NCBI GenBank assembly: GCA_016789785.1
Contig: JAEUQE010000180.1
Span: 1 to 19,417 of the forward strand
Reading direction: 5' to 3'
Source: Bryobacterales bacterium
Lineage (GTDB): Bacteria; Acidobacteriota; Terriglobia; Bryobacterales; Bryobacteraceae
Length of the DNA: 19,417 nucleotides
Below the pieces are notes generated by a model. That model made no database searches. It was given only the letters and a program-made list of their open reading frames with translations, and was not told where the DNA came from. Positions 1-9,100 of the stretch are shown here, piece after piece. Within the stretch, counting starts at the first letter, position 1. Every line of letters starts with the position of its first letter. Position numbers and translations under genes: made by a program.

Positions 1-347
1 ACCGGAGGCGCGGAGATGCAGTGCGGTTGGCCCACGGGATTCACCTTGATGCCGATGCGTTCGCCCTTCTGTGCAAAGAGCTTCCAGCTTTCCACCCAAT
101 CGGCGCCGGTGAGTTCCTGCATGCCTTTGTGCATCATTCCCTTGATGACCTCGGCGTTGTAGCGGCCGGAGGCGATGGAGCGCGTGTCTTCCACTCCGAT
201 GACGCGGCCGGGAAACAGTCCCGGCACGGCGAGTTTGCTCTTCTGCGTCGTGGAGCTGACTTGTGCGTTGAGTACGATCTGTTTCAGGAACGGCGCAATC
301 GCGGCGCTTTGAAGAAGCCGTCGTCGTGTGCAGGACATGACGCTCAT
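1..347 (-). CDS. DUF362-domain protein with Tat signal, C-terminus beyond window edge
   Basis: Only the first 115 residues are inside the window; the rest lies to the left of position 1. The N-terminus carries a twin-arginine signal (Thr-Arg-Arg-Arg-Leu-Leu at residues 7-12, followed by an Ala/Ile-rich stretch), so the protein is probably exported folded through the Tat pathway. After it come blocks that I associate with the DUF362 family: FPGRVIGVED (about residues 45-54), a GMMHKGMQELTG-like block and GIKVNPVG near the cut. Some DUF362 proteins bind iron-sulfur clusters, but no cysteine cluster is visible in this part and the substrate is unknown. I chose ATG at 347 because GAGG lies just upstream at good spacing; an in-frame ATG at 338 is the alternative. 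The gene is divergent from the fatty-acid transporter with a 32-bp gap, so the promoters of the two genes must overlap coding sequence. Confidence 0.72.
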   Translation of the reverse strand, partial: MSVMSCTRRRLLQSAAIAPFLKQIVLNAQVSSTTQKSKLAVPGLFPGRVIGVEDTRSIASGRYNAEVIKGMMHKGMQELTGADWVESWKLFAQKGERIGIKVNPVGQPHCISAPP

Positions 348-379
348 TCTACCTCGGGAAGCTGATAGAATTGCCACCC

Positions 380-1732
380 ATGCTCGAACGCTGGCTGAAC
401 ACGCTTTCCTATTTCTCCGAACGTCTTGTACCCGATGCGGTGACCACATCCGGTCTGCTGCTGGTCGTGATTGGTCTGGTAGCAGCGGGGACCGGCGCGA
501 CCGCGGTGGGAATCGTCGAGGCCTACTACAAAGGCCTGTGGATGCTGCTGCAATTCACGATGCAGATGACACTGGTGCTCTTGCTGAGTCTGATGCTTGC
601 ATCGGCGCCCGTAGTCCGCGGGTTCGTGATCCGCTGCGCCAGCCTCCCGCGAAACACGACGCAGGTGGTGATCGGCGCGGGTCTGCTGGGTGCGTTCGTC
701 GCCTACCTCAACTGGGGATTGGGGCTCGCGCTTGGTCCGATGATTGCCATCCATTTCGCGCGCAATGCGGAGCGGCGCGGCATTCCGGTCGACTTTCTCT
801 TTCTGATGGCCATGATGGCGGGTGTCGGATCGATCTGGCAATTCGGGCTCTCCGCGAGCGCGCCGCTGCTGTCGGCAACCGACGGGCACTTTCTCGAGAA
901 GGCCACTGGCGTCATGTCGCTTGCAACTACCATCTGGTCGCCCGCGTCGGTGATTCTGGTGATCACTTTCACCGTCGCCTGCATCTCCACAGGCTGCCTG
1001 CTAATGCCCAAGCAATGCAGGCCGATCTCTGCGTTTCCGGAATCGGAAGCGCGGGCCGAGGATCTGGTGGGCGCGGCCACGGGTTCGGGGAGCAAGGAAG
1101 ACATGAGTCTCTCGCAAAGGCTGGAGCGAACCTGGTGGGGCGGCGCGCCGGTGTGGCTTGCCCTGGTTGCTTGGCTCGGCTTTCACTTCTTCGTGCGCAA
1201 AGCGAGCTTCGACATCAACTCCATGGTGACTACGCTGCTGCTGGCAAGCTTCGCCGCGCACGGCAACGTGCATCGATTCACGAAGGCCCTTCAGGAGGCT
1301 GTGGGATCGGTCTGGCCGGTGCTGCTGCTCTATCACCTGTATGCGGGCGTTGCGGGCTTGATCCAGTTCACTCCGGCCGGTGAGTTTCTAGCGAACATGT
1401 CGAGCCCGCTGGTGAATCGCTGGACCTATGCCCTGGTCACCACCACGGTGTCCACGATGGTTGCGATGTTTGTCCCCACCAGCGGTGGACAGTGGCTCAT
1501 CCAAGGATTCGTCACGGTCAAAATGGCCGATGCCGTGGGCGTGTCGGCGCAGCGCGGTATGCTCGCGCTGAGCGTTGGCGACCACATGGGCAATCTCATC
1601 TCACCGTTCTGGGCAGTGGTGGGCGCGGGTGTTGCGCGGCTCGACTTTCGCCTGTTTTTTGGCTACCGGCTGATCTTTGCGGCGCTCTGGTTCGTGATGG
1701 GTGTGCTCGCGTTCACGTTTCTGCCGTGCTGA
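380..1732 (+). CDS. AtoE-type short-chain fatty acid transporter
   Basis: This is a 450-residue integral inner-membrane protein of the short-chain fatty acid transporter family (AtoE/TIGR00366), whose members are thought to carry acetoacetate, butyrate and similar acids. Length matches E. coli AtoE (about 440 residues). Visible family blocks are an N-terminal helix region followed by MQMTLVLLLSLMLASAP (61-77), the LNWGLGLALGPM segment (110-121), a polar cytoplasmic loop around 210-250, and VPTSGGQWLIQG (365-376), which parallels the conserved VPSGGGHWVIQGP block of AtoE. Many hydrophobic segments span the rest. The ATG at 380 is preferred; a TTG nine bases upstream (371) is in frame, and neither has a strong ribosome binding site. 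No thiolase or CoA-transferase gene lies next to it, so the E. coli ato arrangement is absent and the substrate cannot be deduced from context. Confidence 0.88.
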   Translation: MLERWLNTLSYFSERLVPDAVTTSGLLLVVIGLVAAGTGATAVGIVEAYYKGLWMLLQFTMQMTLVLLLSLMLASAPVVRGFVIRCASLPRNTTQVVIGAGLLGAFVAYLNWGLGLALGPMIAIHFARNAERRGIPVDFLFLMAMMAGVGSIWQFGLSASAPLLSATDGHFLEKATGVMSLATTIWSPASVILVITFTVACISTGCLLMPKQCRPISAFPESEARAEDLVGAATGSGSKEDMSLSQRLERTWWGGAPVWLALVAWLGFHFFVRKASFDINSMVTTLLLASFAAHGNVHRFTKALQEAVGSVWPVLLLYHLYAGVAGLIQFTPAGEFLANMSSPLVNRWTYALVTTTVSTMVAMFVPTSGGQWLIQGFVTVKMADAVGVSAQRGMLALSVGDHMGNLISPFWAVVGAGVARLDFRLFFGYRLIFAALWFVMGVLAFTFLPC

Positions 1733-1737
1733 TACGG

Positions 1738-1753
1738 TCCCCTGTCGAGGGGA
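1738..1753. terminator. Small hairpin after the AtoE-type gene
   Basis: TCCCCT (1738-1743), a four-base loop GTCG and AGGGGA (1748-1753) form a perfect six-base-pair stem beginning six bases after the transporter stop codon. There is no T-run after it, so intrinsic termination is uncertain. It sits between two convergent genes, which suits a termination role. The rest of the 137-bp gap to 1869 shows nothing else I can recognise. Confidence 0.35.
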
Positions 1754-1869
1754 TGCCTCTTGCTCGCCGCAAATCCATGGGCGTCGCCTGTGCGTCACGA
1801 TGCACCACGAGTACACCAACGGGCATCGCTGTCCACTGCGCCGCCAAGTCGCCCGGTACGAAACTTGCC

Positions 1870-2502
1870 CTACCGCCCCGTCGCCAGATACTCGCCCGTC
1901 GCGGCATCCACGAAGATGGAATACGAACTCGTGCCCACGCTCTCACCCCAGATCACGCGCCACGATGGCTGCGGAAACCGGTTCGTGAACTCGAGCAGGA
2001 AGTTCACCGGCATGTCCGGGTTCTTCTTCATGTATTCCACGCTCTTCTTGGCGGCAGTCTCGTAGATTTCGTCGCTGTCCGTCTTGAGCGCCGCAACCAG
2101 CCACGGTTTGGCTTGGCCGCGTGATCCCGAGAAGCTCTCGTCATTCAGCGCGAACACGCCTTTGTGGAGATTGCCGCCGGCTTCCACCACGGAGTAGGTG
2201 AAGGTCTTCAAACGGGCCTTGCTCGGCGAAACGAACGAACACTGCCATGCGCCGTACTTGCCTTTGTCGGTCTTCACATCAGGCAATGCGATGCTGTTCA
2301 ACTGTAGCGGCTGCGCGTCAAGCGCCCACGCACGTGCCGAAGGATACATCTGATAGAAGGCCTTGCGGCCGCTGACGGGCTCTGGCGGCTTCTCCGGTTC
2401 CTTCTTCTTTGCCACTTCTTTCGGCGTCTCCGTACATGCCTGAAGGAGGGCAAATGCGGGAACCATGGTCCAGATCTTGCGTCGCGAAATCATCTCTCCC
2501 AT
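1870..2502 (-). CDS. Small predicted lipoprotein, function unknown
   Basis: The product has 210 residues. A short basic N-terminus with Ser-Arg-Arg-Lys (6-9) precedes a hydrophobic segment and a lipobox-like LQAC ending at Cys23, so it is probably a lipoprotein, possibly exported by Tat. A charged Lys/Glu/Pro linker (24-43) follows and would hold the folded part away from the membrane. The folded part ends with PSWRVIWGES and then SIFVDAATGEYL, a pattern like the end of PepSY-type domains ('...W.V......FVDA.TGE...'), but that resemblance is weak. The start at 2502 is chosen because AGGCGAG lies six to seven bases upstream; ATG at 2493 is an alternative with GGGAGAG very close to it. The gene lies 143 bp downstream of phosphoketolase on the same strand, separated by a strong hairpin, so it is probably transcribed separately. 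I do not recognise a specific function. Confidence 0.72.
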   Translation of the reverse strand: MGEMISRRKIWTMVPAFALLQACTETPKEVAKKKEPEKPPEPVSGRKAFYQMYPSARAWALDAQPLQLNSIALPDVKTDKGKYGAWQCSFVSPSKARLKTFTYSVVEAGGNLHKGVFALNDESFSGSRGQAKPWLVAALKTDSDEIYETAAKKSVEYMKKNPDMPVNFLLEFTNRFPQPSWRVIWGESVGTSSYSIFVDAATGEYLATGR

Positions 2503-2520
2503 TGTAATCTCGCCTACAAT
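2501..2520 (-). promoter_or_regulatory. Dyad over the lipoprotein ribosome binding site and start codon
   Basis: ATTGTA (2501-2506) and TACAAT (2515-2520) form a perfect six-base inverted repeat with an eight-base spacer. In the transcript the stem would take in the first two bases of the AUG at 2502, and the purine-rich GGCGAG that looks like the ribosome binding site would sit in the loop. It could act as an operator or as an RNA fold affecting initiation. Six base pairs with four or more A/U pairs is modest, so chance is possible. Confidence 0.3.
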
Positions 2521-2563
2521 CTTGCGACGAGGCCGGTCGCGGGAGCTTGTGATGTCGAGTAGC

Positions 2564-2599
2564 CGCCCGTGCCGCGGAATCACTTCCCTGGCACGGGCG
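2564..2599. terminator. Strong hairpin between phosphoketolase and lipoprotein genes
   Basis: CGCCCGTGCC (2564-2573) pairs perfectly with GGCACGGGCG (2590-2599). Inside the 16-base spacer, GGAA (2576-2579) pairs with TTCC (2584-2587) around a TCAC tetraloop, giving a 10 bp plus 4 bp stem with a two-by-two internal loop. It lies 47 bases after the phosphoketolase stop codon and 62 bases before the lipoprotein start. No T-tract follows on the minus strand, so it may be a factor-dependent terminator, an mRNA 3'-end stabiliser, or a copy of a dispersed palindromic repeat. Confidence 0.5.
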
Positions 2600-2645
2600 T
2601 TTCCACGGGTCACTCGGCTGCCCGCTCAGGCCGGACCTTCGCGCC

Positions 2646-5081
2646 TCAGAACGGCCAGCGCCAGTTCACTACCTCGGGCGCATCAAGGCCATTCTCATGC
2701 GCGTACCGCACGCAAGCCAGTTGCTCATTGCGGAACTTCTCCTTGGCGTGCGCCCCGGCCACCCGCAGGCGGTCCACGCGGTCGATCACGTCCATGGCCA
2801 GGCTATAGCGGTCAATCTGATTCTCAATCGCGAGCTCCAGCGGAGTGTTGATGTTGCCCTTCTCCTTGTAGCCCCGCACATGCAGATTGCGGTGATTGGT
2901 GTGGCGGTAGGTCATGCGATGGATCAGCCAGGGGTATCCATGGAAGTTGAAGATGATGGGCTTGTCGAGCGTGAACAGGCTATCGAAGTCGCGCGGCGAA
3001 AGGCCGTGGGGATGTTCGCTGGCCGGTTGCAGTTTGAACAGGTCCACCACATTGATGAAGCGGATCTTCAAATCGGGGAACTCCGCGCGAAGCATTGCGG
3101 TTGCAGCCAGCGCCTCCTGCGTCGGAATGTCGCCCGCGCATGCCATCACCACGTCGGGCTCTACTCCCTGGTCATTGCTCGCCCAGTCCCAAATGCCGAT
3201 GCCTTTCGAACAGTGTGTGATCGCCGCATCCATGTTCATGTACTGAAGGTGAAGCTGCTTGTCGCACACGATGACGTTGACGTAGTTCTCACTGCGCAAA
3301 CAGTGATCCGCCACCGACAGCAGGCTGTTGACGTCGGGTGGAAGGTAGATGCGAGTCACCTGCGCGCTCTTGTTCAGCACAACGTCCAGGAATCCCGGAT
3401 CCTGATGTGTGAAGCCGTTGTGATCCTGCCGCCAGACCGTGGAGGTGATCAGCAGATTCAACGATGCGACTTCCTCGCGCCACGACAGTTCGTTGCAAAT
3501 GGAAAGCCACTTGGCATGTTGATTGAACATCGAGTCAATCACATGCACGAACGCTTCGTAGGTGGAGAAGAAGCCGTGCCTGCCCGTCAGCAGATAGCCT
3601 TCCAGCATGCCTTCCATCGTGTGCTCGCTCAGCATCTCAATCACGCGCCCGTCCGCCGCGAGTTCGGTGCCATCCGCGTCTTCCGGGAAACGTTCGGCGA
3701 TCCAGAACTTCTTGCTCGCTTCGTAAACAGCGGCCAGCTTATTCGAGGTATTCTCATCCGGTCCGAACACACGGAAGTTGTGCGGGTTCGCCTTCATGAT
3801 GTCGCGCAATAGCCGTCCCAAAGGCGGAGTGTTCTCGGCCTCAATCGCCGCGGGCTTCTCCACCGCAATGGCATAATCGCGAAAATCGGGCATGCGCAGC
3901 GGCCTCTTGAGCGCTCCGCCATTGGCGTGCGGATTGCTTCCCATGCGGCGGATGCCTTTCGGCGCCAGTGCGCGCAACTCCGCAACCGGCGCGCCGTTTG
4001 CATCAAACAACTCCTCCGGACCGTAGCTGCGCAGCCAGTCCTCCAGCAACCGCAGATGCGCCAGGTTCCGCTTCACGTCCGCCACGGGCACCTGATGCGC
4101 ACGCCAGAAGCCTTCCACCTTGCGGCCATCGATCTCCGCGGGCCCCGTCCAGCCCTTCGGCGTGCGCAGCACAATCATCGGCCAGCGTGGACGGAACGGA
4201 GTGCCCGAAGTCCGCGCCTGATGCTGGGCCGTGCGGATCTCTTCCACGCAACGTTCCATGGTCGCCGCCATCGCCTGATGCATCGAACCGGGATCGGAGC
4301 CTTCCACGAAGTACGGCGTCCAGCCGTATCCCCGGAATAACTGATCTAACTCCTGCTTACTAACTCGCGCCAGCAGAGTTGGATTGTTGATCTTATAACC
4401 GTTCAGGTTGAGTACCGGCAGGACGGCGCCGTCCCGGACAGGATTCAGGAATTTACTAATGTGCCAGGATGTCGCCAGCGGGCCGGTCTCGGCTTCACCG
4501 TCGCCAACCACGGCGGCCACGATCAGATCGGGATTGTCGAACGCGGCCCCGCAGGCATGCGACAGCACGTAGCCCAACTCGCCGCCCTCGTGGATGGAGC
4601 CCGGAGTTTCCGGAGTGCAATGGCTGCCAATGCCGCCCGGAAAGGAGAATTGCTTGAAGAACGCCTTCATGCCTTCTTCGTCGAGCCCCTTGTCGGGATA
4701 AATCTCGGAGTAAGATCCTTCCAGATATACGGGCGCCAGGACGCCCGGTGCGCCGTGTCCTGGTCCCGCCATGAAGATCGCGTCCAGATCGTACTTACAA
4801 ATCAGACGATTGAGGTGGACATAGACAAACGACAGCGCCGGGCTGGCGCCCCAATGCCCCAGCAGGCGGTTCTTGATATGTTCGGAGCGCAAAGGTTCCC
4901 GCAGCAGCGGGTTGTCCTGCAGGTAGATCATGCCCGTGGCCAGGTAATTACAAGCCCGCCAATAGGCATCGGTCAGCCGTAACTCATCCTTTTCGAGCGG
5001 CGATCCCTCAACGGTAGACCGCGCCGCGCCATACGCGCTCAGTTCGGCCACGGTGTTCAAACGATTCTCAGTGAGAATCAT
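2646..5081 (-). CDS. xfp: Xylulose-5-phosphate/fructose-6-phosphate phosphoketolase
   Basis: The product is an 811-residue thiamine-diphosphate enzyme of the cytoplasm. It splits xylulose 5-phosphate (and usually fructose 6-phosphate) with phosphate to acetyl phosphate plus glyceraldehyde 3-phosphate or erythrose 4-phosphate. Family marks are complete and in order: HWGAS (76-80), GPGHGAPG (106-113), [15 protein letters not shown] (164-178), the ThDP/magnesium-binding [11 protein letters not shown] (193-203) with the downstream [28 protein letters not shown] (485-503), and [12 protein letters not shown] (553-564). Length agrees with the usual 790-830 residues, so it looks intact. ATG at 5081 is chosen over an in-frame codon at 5123 because AAGGAGA sits seven bases upstream. 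It follows a TonB-like gene on the same strand with a 150-bp gap. No acetate kinase or phosphotransacetylase gene is nearby, so the acetyl phosphate must be used by enzymes encoded elsewhere. Confidence 0.97.
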   Translation of the reverse strand: MILTENRLNTVAELSAYGAARSTVEGSPLEKDELRLTDAYWRACNYLATGMIYLQDNPLLREPLRSEHIKNRLLGHWGASPALSFVYVHLNRLICKYDLDAIFMAGPGHGAPGVLAPVYLEGSYSEIYPDKGLDEEGMKAFFKQFSFPGGIGSHCTPETPGSIHEGGELGYVLSHACGAAFDNPDLIVAAVVGDGEAETGPLATSWHISKFLNPVRDGAVLPVLNLNGYKINNPTLLARVSKQELDQLFRGYGWTPYFVEGSDPGSMHQAMAATMERCVEEIRTAQHQARTSGTPFRPRWPMIVLRTPKGWTGPAEIDGRKVEGFWRAHQVPVADVKRNLAHLRLLEDWLRSYGPEELFDANGAPVAELRALAPKGIRRMGSNPHANGGALKRPLRMPDFRDYAIAVEKPAAIEAENTPPLGRLLRDIMKANPHNFRVFGPDENTSNKLAAVYEASKKFWIAERFPEDADGTELAADGRVIEMLSEHTMEGMLEGYLLTGRHGFFSTYEAFVHVIDSMFNQHAKWLSICNELSWREEVASLNLLITSTVWRQDHNGFTHQDPGFLDVVLNKSAQVTRIYLPPDVNSLLSVADHCLRSENYVNVIVCDKQLHLQYMNMDAAITHCSKGIGIWDWASNDQGVEPDVVMACAGDIPTQEALAATAMLRAEFPDLKIRFINVVDLFKLQPASEHPHGLSPRDFDSLFTLDKPIIFNFHGYPWLIHRMTYRHTNHRNLHVRGYKEKGNINTPLELAIENQIDRYSLAMDVIDRVDRLRVAGAHAKEKFRNEQLACVRYAHENGLDAPEVVNWRWPF

Positions 5082-5088
5082 TGCGGAG

Positions 5089-5095
5089 TCTCCTT
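5089..5095 (-). promoter_or_regulatory. Ribosome binding site of xfp
   Basis: AAGGAGA on the minus strand lies seven bases before ATG 5081. It is one of the best Shine-Dalgarno sequences in the window and fixes the phosphoketolase start. Confidence 0.8.
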
Positions 5096-5117
5096 CGAGA
5101 CGGGCCGGGCGCCTCAC

Positions 5118-5173
5118 CGCCACACATCTCGTGGCGAACGATCCGGCCGGTCACTTCCAATTTTCCTCATTGG
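5118..5173. promoter_or_regulatory. Two dyads in the xfp leader
   Basis: CGCCAC (5118-5123) pairs with GTGGCG (5131-5136) over a seven-base spacer, and CCAAT (5157-5161) pairs with ATTGG (5169-5173), also over a seven-base spacer. Both lie between the TonB-like stop codon and the phosphoketolase ribosome binding site. They might be operator half-sites or leader hairpins. I could not find a convincing -35/-10 pair in this gap, so the promoter position is unknown. Confidence 0.3.
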
Positions 5174-5210
5174 CGGAGCTCGAGCACAATCCTGTATGCC
5201 GGTGATTGCT

Positions 5211-5232
5211 TGTCTTCTGTCTCCCGTCTTCC
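5211..5232. repeat. Low-complexity pyrimidine tract (copy 1)
   Basis: The plus strand here is built from TCTTC, TCTCC and GTC words; read on the minus strand it is a GGAGACAGAAGAC-type run. It starts at the stop codon of the TonB-like gene. A longer tract of the same character lies at 6089-6137, just upstream of that gene, so the two flank it. Confidence 0.45.
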
Positions 5233-5999
5233 TATAGCAAGTGAAAGCGGACTTCGATCAACACTGGCTGCCGCGCAGGTTTTCCATCCCGCAGGCCGGG
5301 GCGAAAGCGCCACTTGCGGACGGCTTCCATTGCCTTCTCATCCAAGCCGAGACCAAGCCCCTGCTGCACCCGGATGTTGTCTACCGTGCCCTGTTCGCTG
5401 ACATCGCCGATCAGCACCACCACGCCCTCAAGCCGGGCTTTGCGGGCTTCTTCCGTGAACTCGGGCTCGACTTTGTACACCAGAACCGGATCCTGCCGCG
5501 TGGCGATGCGTGCACGCCCGCCCGAGCCCGTGCCACCATCTCCCGGCGCCTTCGGGCCGCGGCCTGGTCCCACGCCTCCGTCCTGTCCTGGGCCAATGCC
5601 ACCGCCGCTGCCGGGTCCATCCGAAGGCGGTCCGATCACGCCGCCCGGCATCCCGATGTCGCGGACCACGGGAGTCTGGATCTGGCCAATCAATGCCGGC
5701 TCAACTGGCAGCGCGGGCATCTCCTCGGGCCGTTGCGTCGTCGGCGGAACAAAGGCGTGCGGCGTCTGCCGGGGCAGTTGACCCCGGCTTGCCGGCAACT
5801 GCATGCGTCCGCCACCGCCCGAGTCCGCACCGCCGGGCTTTGGCGAGTCCGGCAAATGCCACACCAGCTTGGTTGACGACCAGTCCACATGGGGTTGCCG
5901 CTTGTTGAGGGGCGTCTGCTGCACTGCCGCAATGTGGATCAATGCGAACACGACGCTCGCATGCAGGATCAAAGAGAGAACGGGCCCACGGATTCGCAT
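5232..5999 (-). CDS. TonB-family energy transducer
   Basis: The product has 255 residues with the classic TonB plan. A short basic N-terminus leads into one inner-membrane helix (about 7-26) holding Ser9 and His13, which matches the S-x3-H pair in the E. coli TonB anchor that contacts ExbB/ExbD. A proline-containing periplasmic region and then a long Gly/Pro-rich linker (about 115-161) follow. The C-terminal domain (170-255) has the family pattern YKVEPEFTEEARKARLEG...GTVDNIRV...AMEAVRKWRFRPG. Its role is to pass proton-motive force to outer-membrane receptors. The gene lies directly downstream of a TonB-dependent receptor on the same strand (187-bp gap), which suggests the two work together. 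No exbB or exbD is in the window. ATG 5999 is the natural start because the membrane helix begins at once, though no Shine-Dalgarno sequence is visible; a TGCATAAT stretch lies about ten bases upstream. Confidence 0.9.
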   Translation of the reverse strand: MRIRGPVLSLILHASVVFALIHIAAVQQTPLNKRQPHVDWSSTKLVWHLPDSPKPGGADSGGGGRMQLPASRGQLPRQTPHAFVPPTTQRPEEMPALPVEPALIGQIQTPVVRDIGMPGGVIGPPSDGPGSGGGIGPGQDGGVGPGRGPKAPGDGGTGSGGRARIATRQDPVLVYKVEPEFTEEARKARLEGVVVLIGDVSEQGTVDNIRVQQGLGLGLDEKAMEAVRKWRFRPGLRDGKPARQPVLIEVRFHLL

Positions 6000-6088
6000 G
6001 CCAGCGCATTATGCAACCAGCATGCCATCCATGGGCCCGCCCTTGATTCATTCACTCTTGCGCGCGCCACCACGACCGTAGCGCCATT

Positions 6089-6137
6089 CCGTCTCCAGAC
6101 TTCTTCCTCCTGACTTCCTCCTCCTGTCTCCTTCCCC
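6089..6137. repeat. Low-complexity pyrimidine tract (copy 2)
   Basis: A 49-base run made almost only of CTTCC, CTCCTG, GTCTCC and ACTTC words lies between the receptor stop (6187) and the TonB-like start (5999). CTTCCTCCTG-like units occur twice in it. The composition is the same as at 5211-5232. The rest of the 187-bp gap shows no clear terminator. Confidence 0.45.
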
Positions 6138-6186
6138 GCCACAACCGTGAATCCGCGGCATCAGTGCTCCCAACGCCGCCGATCGT

Positions 6187-9100
6187 TCAGAACGTGTACT
6201 TCAATCCGAACTGCACCACGCGCGCATCACCAGGCATGCCGGCGGCTCCCTGGCTCGTGCTCGTCACACGTCCGAAGTTCACCGTATCGCGGATGTTCAG
6301 TCCCGGCGCGCCGAGATTCACGTGATTGAAGAAGTTGAAGAACTCGGCGCGAAACTGGATCTGGTGACTCTCAAACAAACGGAAGACCTTGTTCGCCGAG
6401 GCATCCACCTGATTCATTCCCGGCAAGTGCAAGGGCAGCCGCGCCGATGATCCGAAACTGCCGAAGACGGGCTCGGCAAACGCCCCTGTATTGAACCAGC
6501 GTGCCCGTGTCCGCTGGCTGCGTTCCAGCATCGCGGGCGCGGTACCAGTGACGTTGAGCCGCGAAATCACGCCCGTGCCCGTCGTGTCGATCCCGCCAGC
6601 CATCGCCGCCGCAAAGCCTGTCTGCTGCGTGATGATCGTGCCCAATTGCCATCCCCCGAGCAGCGACCGTACCACCGCGCTCGAATGACTGCGGAACAGC
6701 GGCACATCATAGATCGCGGCGATCGACAACCGGTGCCGGATGTCGAAGATCGAGTTCGACCGTGAGCCGCGCAGATCGAAGTAGTCTTGAATGCCCGCGA
6801 GGAAGCTGCCGCCGCCCACGCTGGAGATATCGGCATTCGACAGGCTGTGCGCCCATGTGTATGCGCCGAGCAACGAGAGCCCTTTCGCAACCCGGCGCTC
6901 CGCCTTCACCTGCATCGAGTGATAGGTCGAGTTGCCAATCGACTTCGTGCTGTTGATCGCATCGAAGCCCTGGAATGGCCGGCGGCTCGCTACCGTTGGC
7001 GCCGTCGCCGGGTTCGCCACCACCTGGATCGGCCGGTTGGCATCGAAGGTCAAGGTCAGGTTCGTACCCTTGGAGCCAACATACGCGATATCGAAGAACA
7101 CGTCCTTGGGCAGCTTCTTCTGTACCGCGAGGTTCCACTGCTGCGTGTACGTGGTGCGCAGCCATGGATCCACGGCGCCCGATCCAAACAGTCCTGCACG
7201 CGTCGTCCCTTGTGCCTGAAACGCGCGCGCCACCTGGATCGGATTGCTCGCGTTGCCCGTGAACGAAAAGGTTCTCACGATGGGCGGATTCAGCGTCAGC
7301 GTCGTCCACGAGTTCGTGATCTCCGGCGTGTAGTAGATGCCATAGCCGCCCCGCACCACCAGATCCTTCATCTTCGGCACAAGATAGGCAAAGCCAAAGC
7401 GTGGTCCGAAGTCGTTCTTATCGGCATAGACCAGCGCAGCCGGCCGGTCCGCGGTGTCGGCGATATCGGAGAAGCCTTGAAACGTCTGCCGCAGCGGGAC
7501 GAAGCCGTTCAAGTCGAAGTTCGTGGCCTTTCCGCGTTGAATGGGGGGCTTGTAGAACTCATACCGCATGCCGAAGTTCAGTGTGAGATTCGGACTCACT
7601 TTCCAATCGTCCTGGAAGTAATAAGCGTGCCACCAGTTGTTCATGCGGGTCGCGAACGGCTCTACCGAAATCTGCGCGCCTGTTGCGAGGCCCAGCAGGA
7701 ACTCGGCGAACTGGTTGTCGCGTGTTCCGGTGGTGCCCGCCGGAGCCGTCACGGTACCGTTGTAATCGAACGAACCGCGCGGATTCACTGCTTCGTCGAA
7801 GGTCCAGTTGCGGCGTGCGATCAATGCGCCGGCCTTGAAGTTATGCGCGCCGCGCCGGAAGCTGATGTTGTCCGACACCTGCCACAGTTGGTTCAGGCGA
7901 TCACGCGGTCCAATGCCTCGCACGGTGGGCATCACGTAGCCCGCGTTGAACGTCGGAGGGCCGAAATCGCGGGGCCGCGTCGCCACGCCTGGAATTCCGA
8001 TCTTGTTGCCGATGTCGAACTCCGGCTTGTTCGTCGTGCCGAAGAACTCGGTTTCAAAGAAGCGATGCCACCCGGCCCGGAACTCGTTCACCATGGAAGG
8101 CGAGAAGACATGCGTCTGGCCAAGCGAGAGATTCTGCGCACGCGCGGTGTTGCCGCGAGTGTCGAACCCGAAGGTCGGCGTCGTGTCGTCAGCTTGCGTG
8201 TTGTAGATGTAGCTGACGCTCAACGTGTCGCGGGCCGAGAAGGTGTGGTCAATGCGCGTCACGTATTGATCCTGAGTGATCGGCGCGGACACGCGCGGTC
8301 CTCGAAAGTTGATGCCGGGCTCGTTGGTGTTCGGCGCCGGTACGAATCCATCCAGAAACAGCCGCGCATGCGACACGATGCGATTCGAGGGAATGCGATT
8401 GCCCGGGAACGGCTGGCCGGTGGTTGGATCGTTGATGACGGCCGCGATCCCTGAAAAATCACCCTGCCGCAGCGGCGCCGGCGGGATCAGTGCCTGTCCT
8501 CCAAATGAGCCTGCCACCTGACGGCCGGATTCCCAGTTGAAGAAGAAGAACGTCTTGTCCTTGCCGTTGTAGACCTTCGGCAACAGCACAGGGCCACCGA
8601 TGTTGGCGCCGTATTGATTGCGATTCAAGCGCGGCGGTTTGGCGCCCGGCACTCGCGGCTGAAACGCATTCAAAGCCGTAAACGCATCGTTGCGGTTGAA
8701 CCACCATGCGGTGCCATGCACGGTATTGCTCCCACTCTTCGTGGCGAGGTTCACCTGTCCGCCCGGCGCACCGCCGACATCCGCCGAGTATGTGCTCGAC
8801 TGCACTTTGAACTCGTGGATCGCATCAATGGATGGCGAGAAGCTGAAGCTGTATGAGTCCAGGTCCATCGCTTCGATGCCGTCATAGTAGAAGCGGTTCT
8901 GCGTATCGCGCGCGCCATTGGCGGACATGCCGACAGCCTGGCCCACCGACCCGCGCAATCGGCGCACGGTGATGGAACCGGGCGTGCCCGGATTGACACC
9001 CGGCGTGAGCAACGCAAGCTGCACGAACGACCGGCCGTTCAACGGAAGCTCGACGACCTTTTGCGAATCGATCACCGTACCCACCGTCGCGTTTTCGGTC

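Noticed and set aside
328..1383. A 351-codon open frame in another frame of the AtoE-type gene
   Set aside because: Arg/Gly-rich composition without hydrophobic segments; the overlapping frame is a clear membrane transporter.
2697..3812. A 371-codon open frame on the plus strand opposite xfp
   Set aside because: The minus strand encodes an intact phosphoketolase with all motifs; the antisense frame shows no recognisable domain.
6787..8454. A 555-codon open frame on the plus strand
   Set aside because: It lies entirely opposite the Oar-like receptor barrel, is very rich in Arg/Val/Ala with no family motifs, and follows from the codon bias of the real gene.
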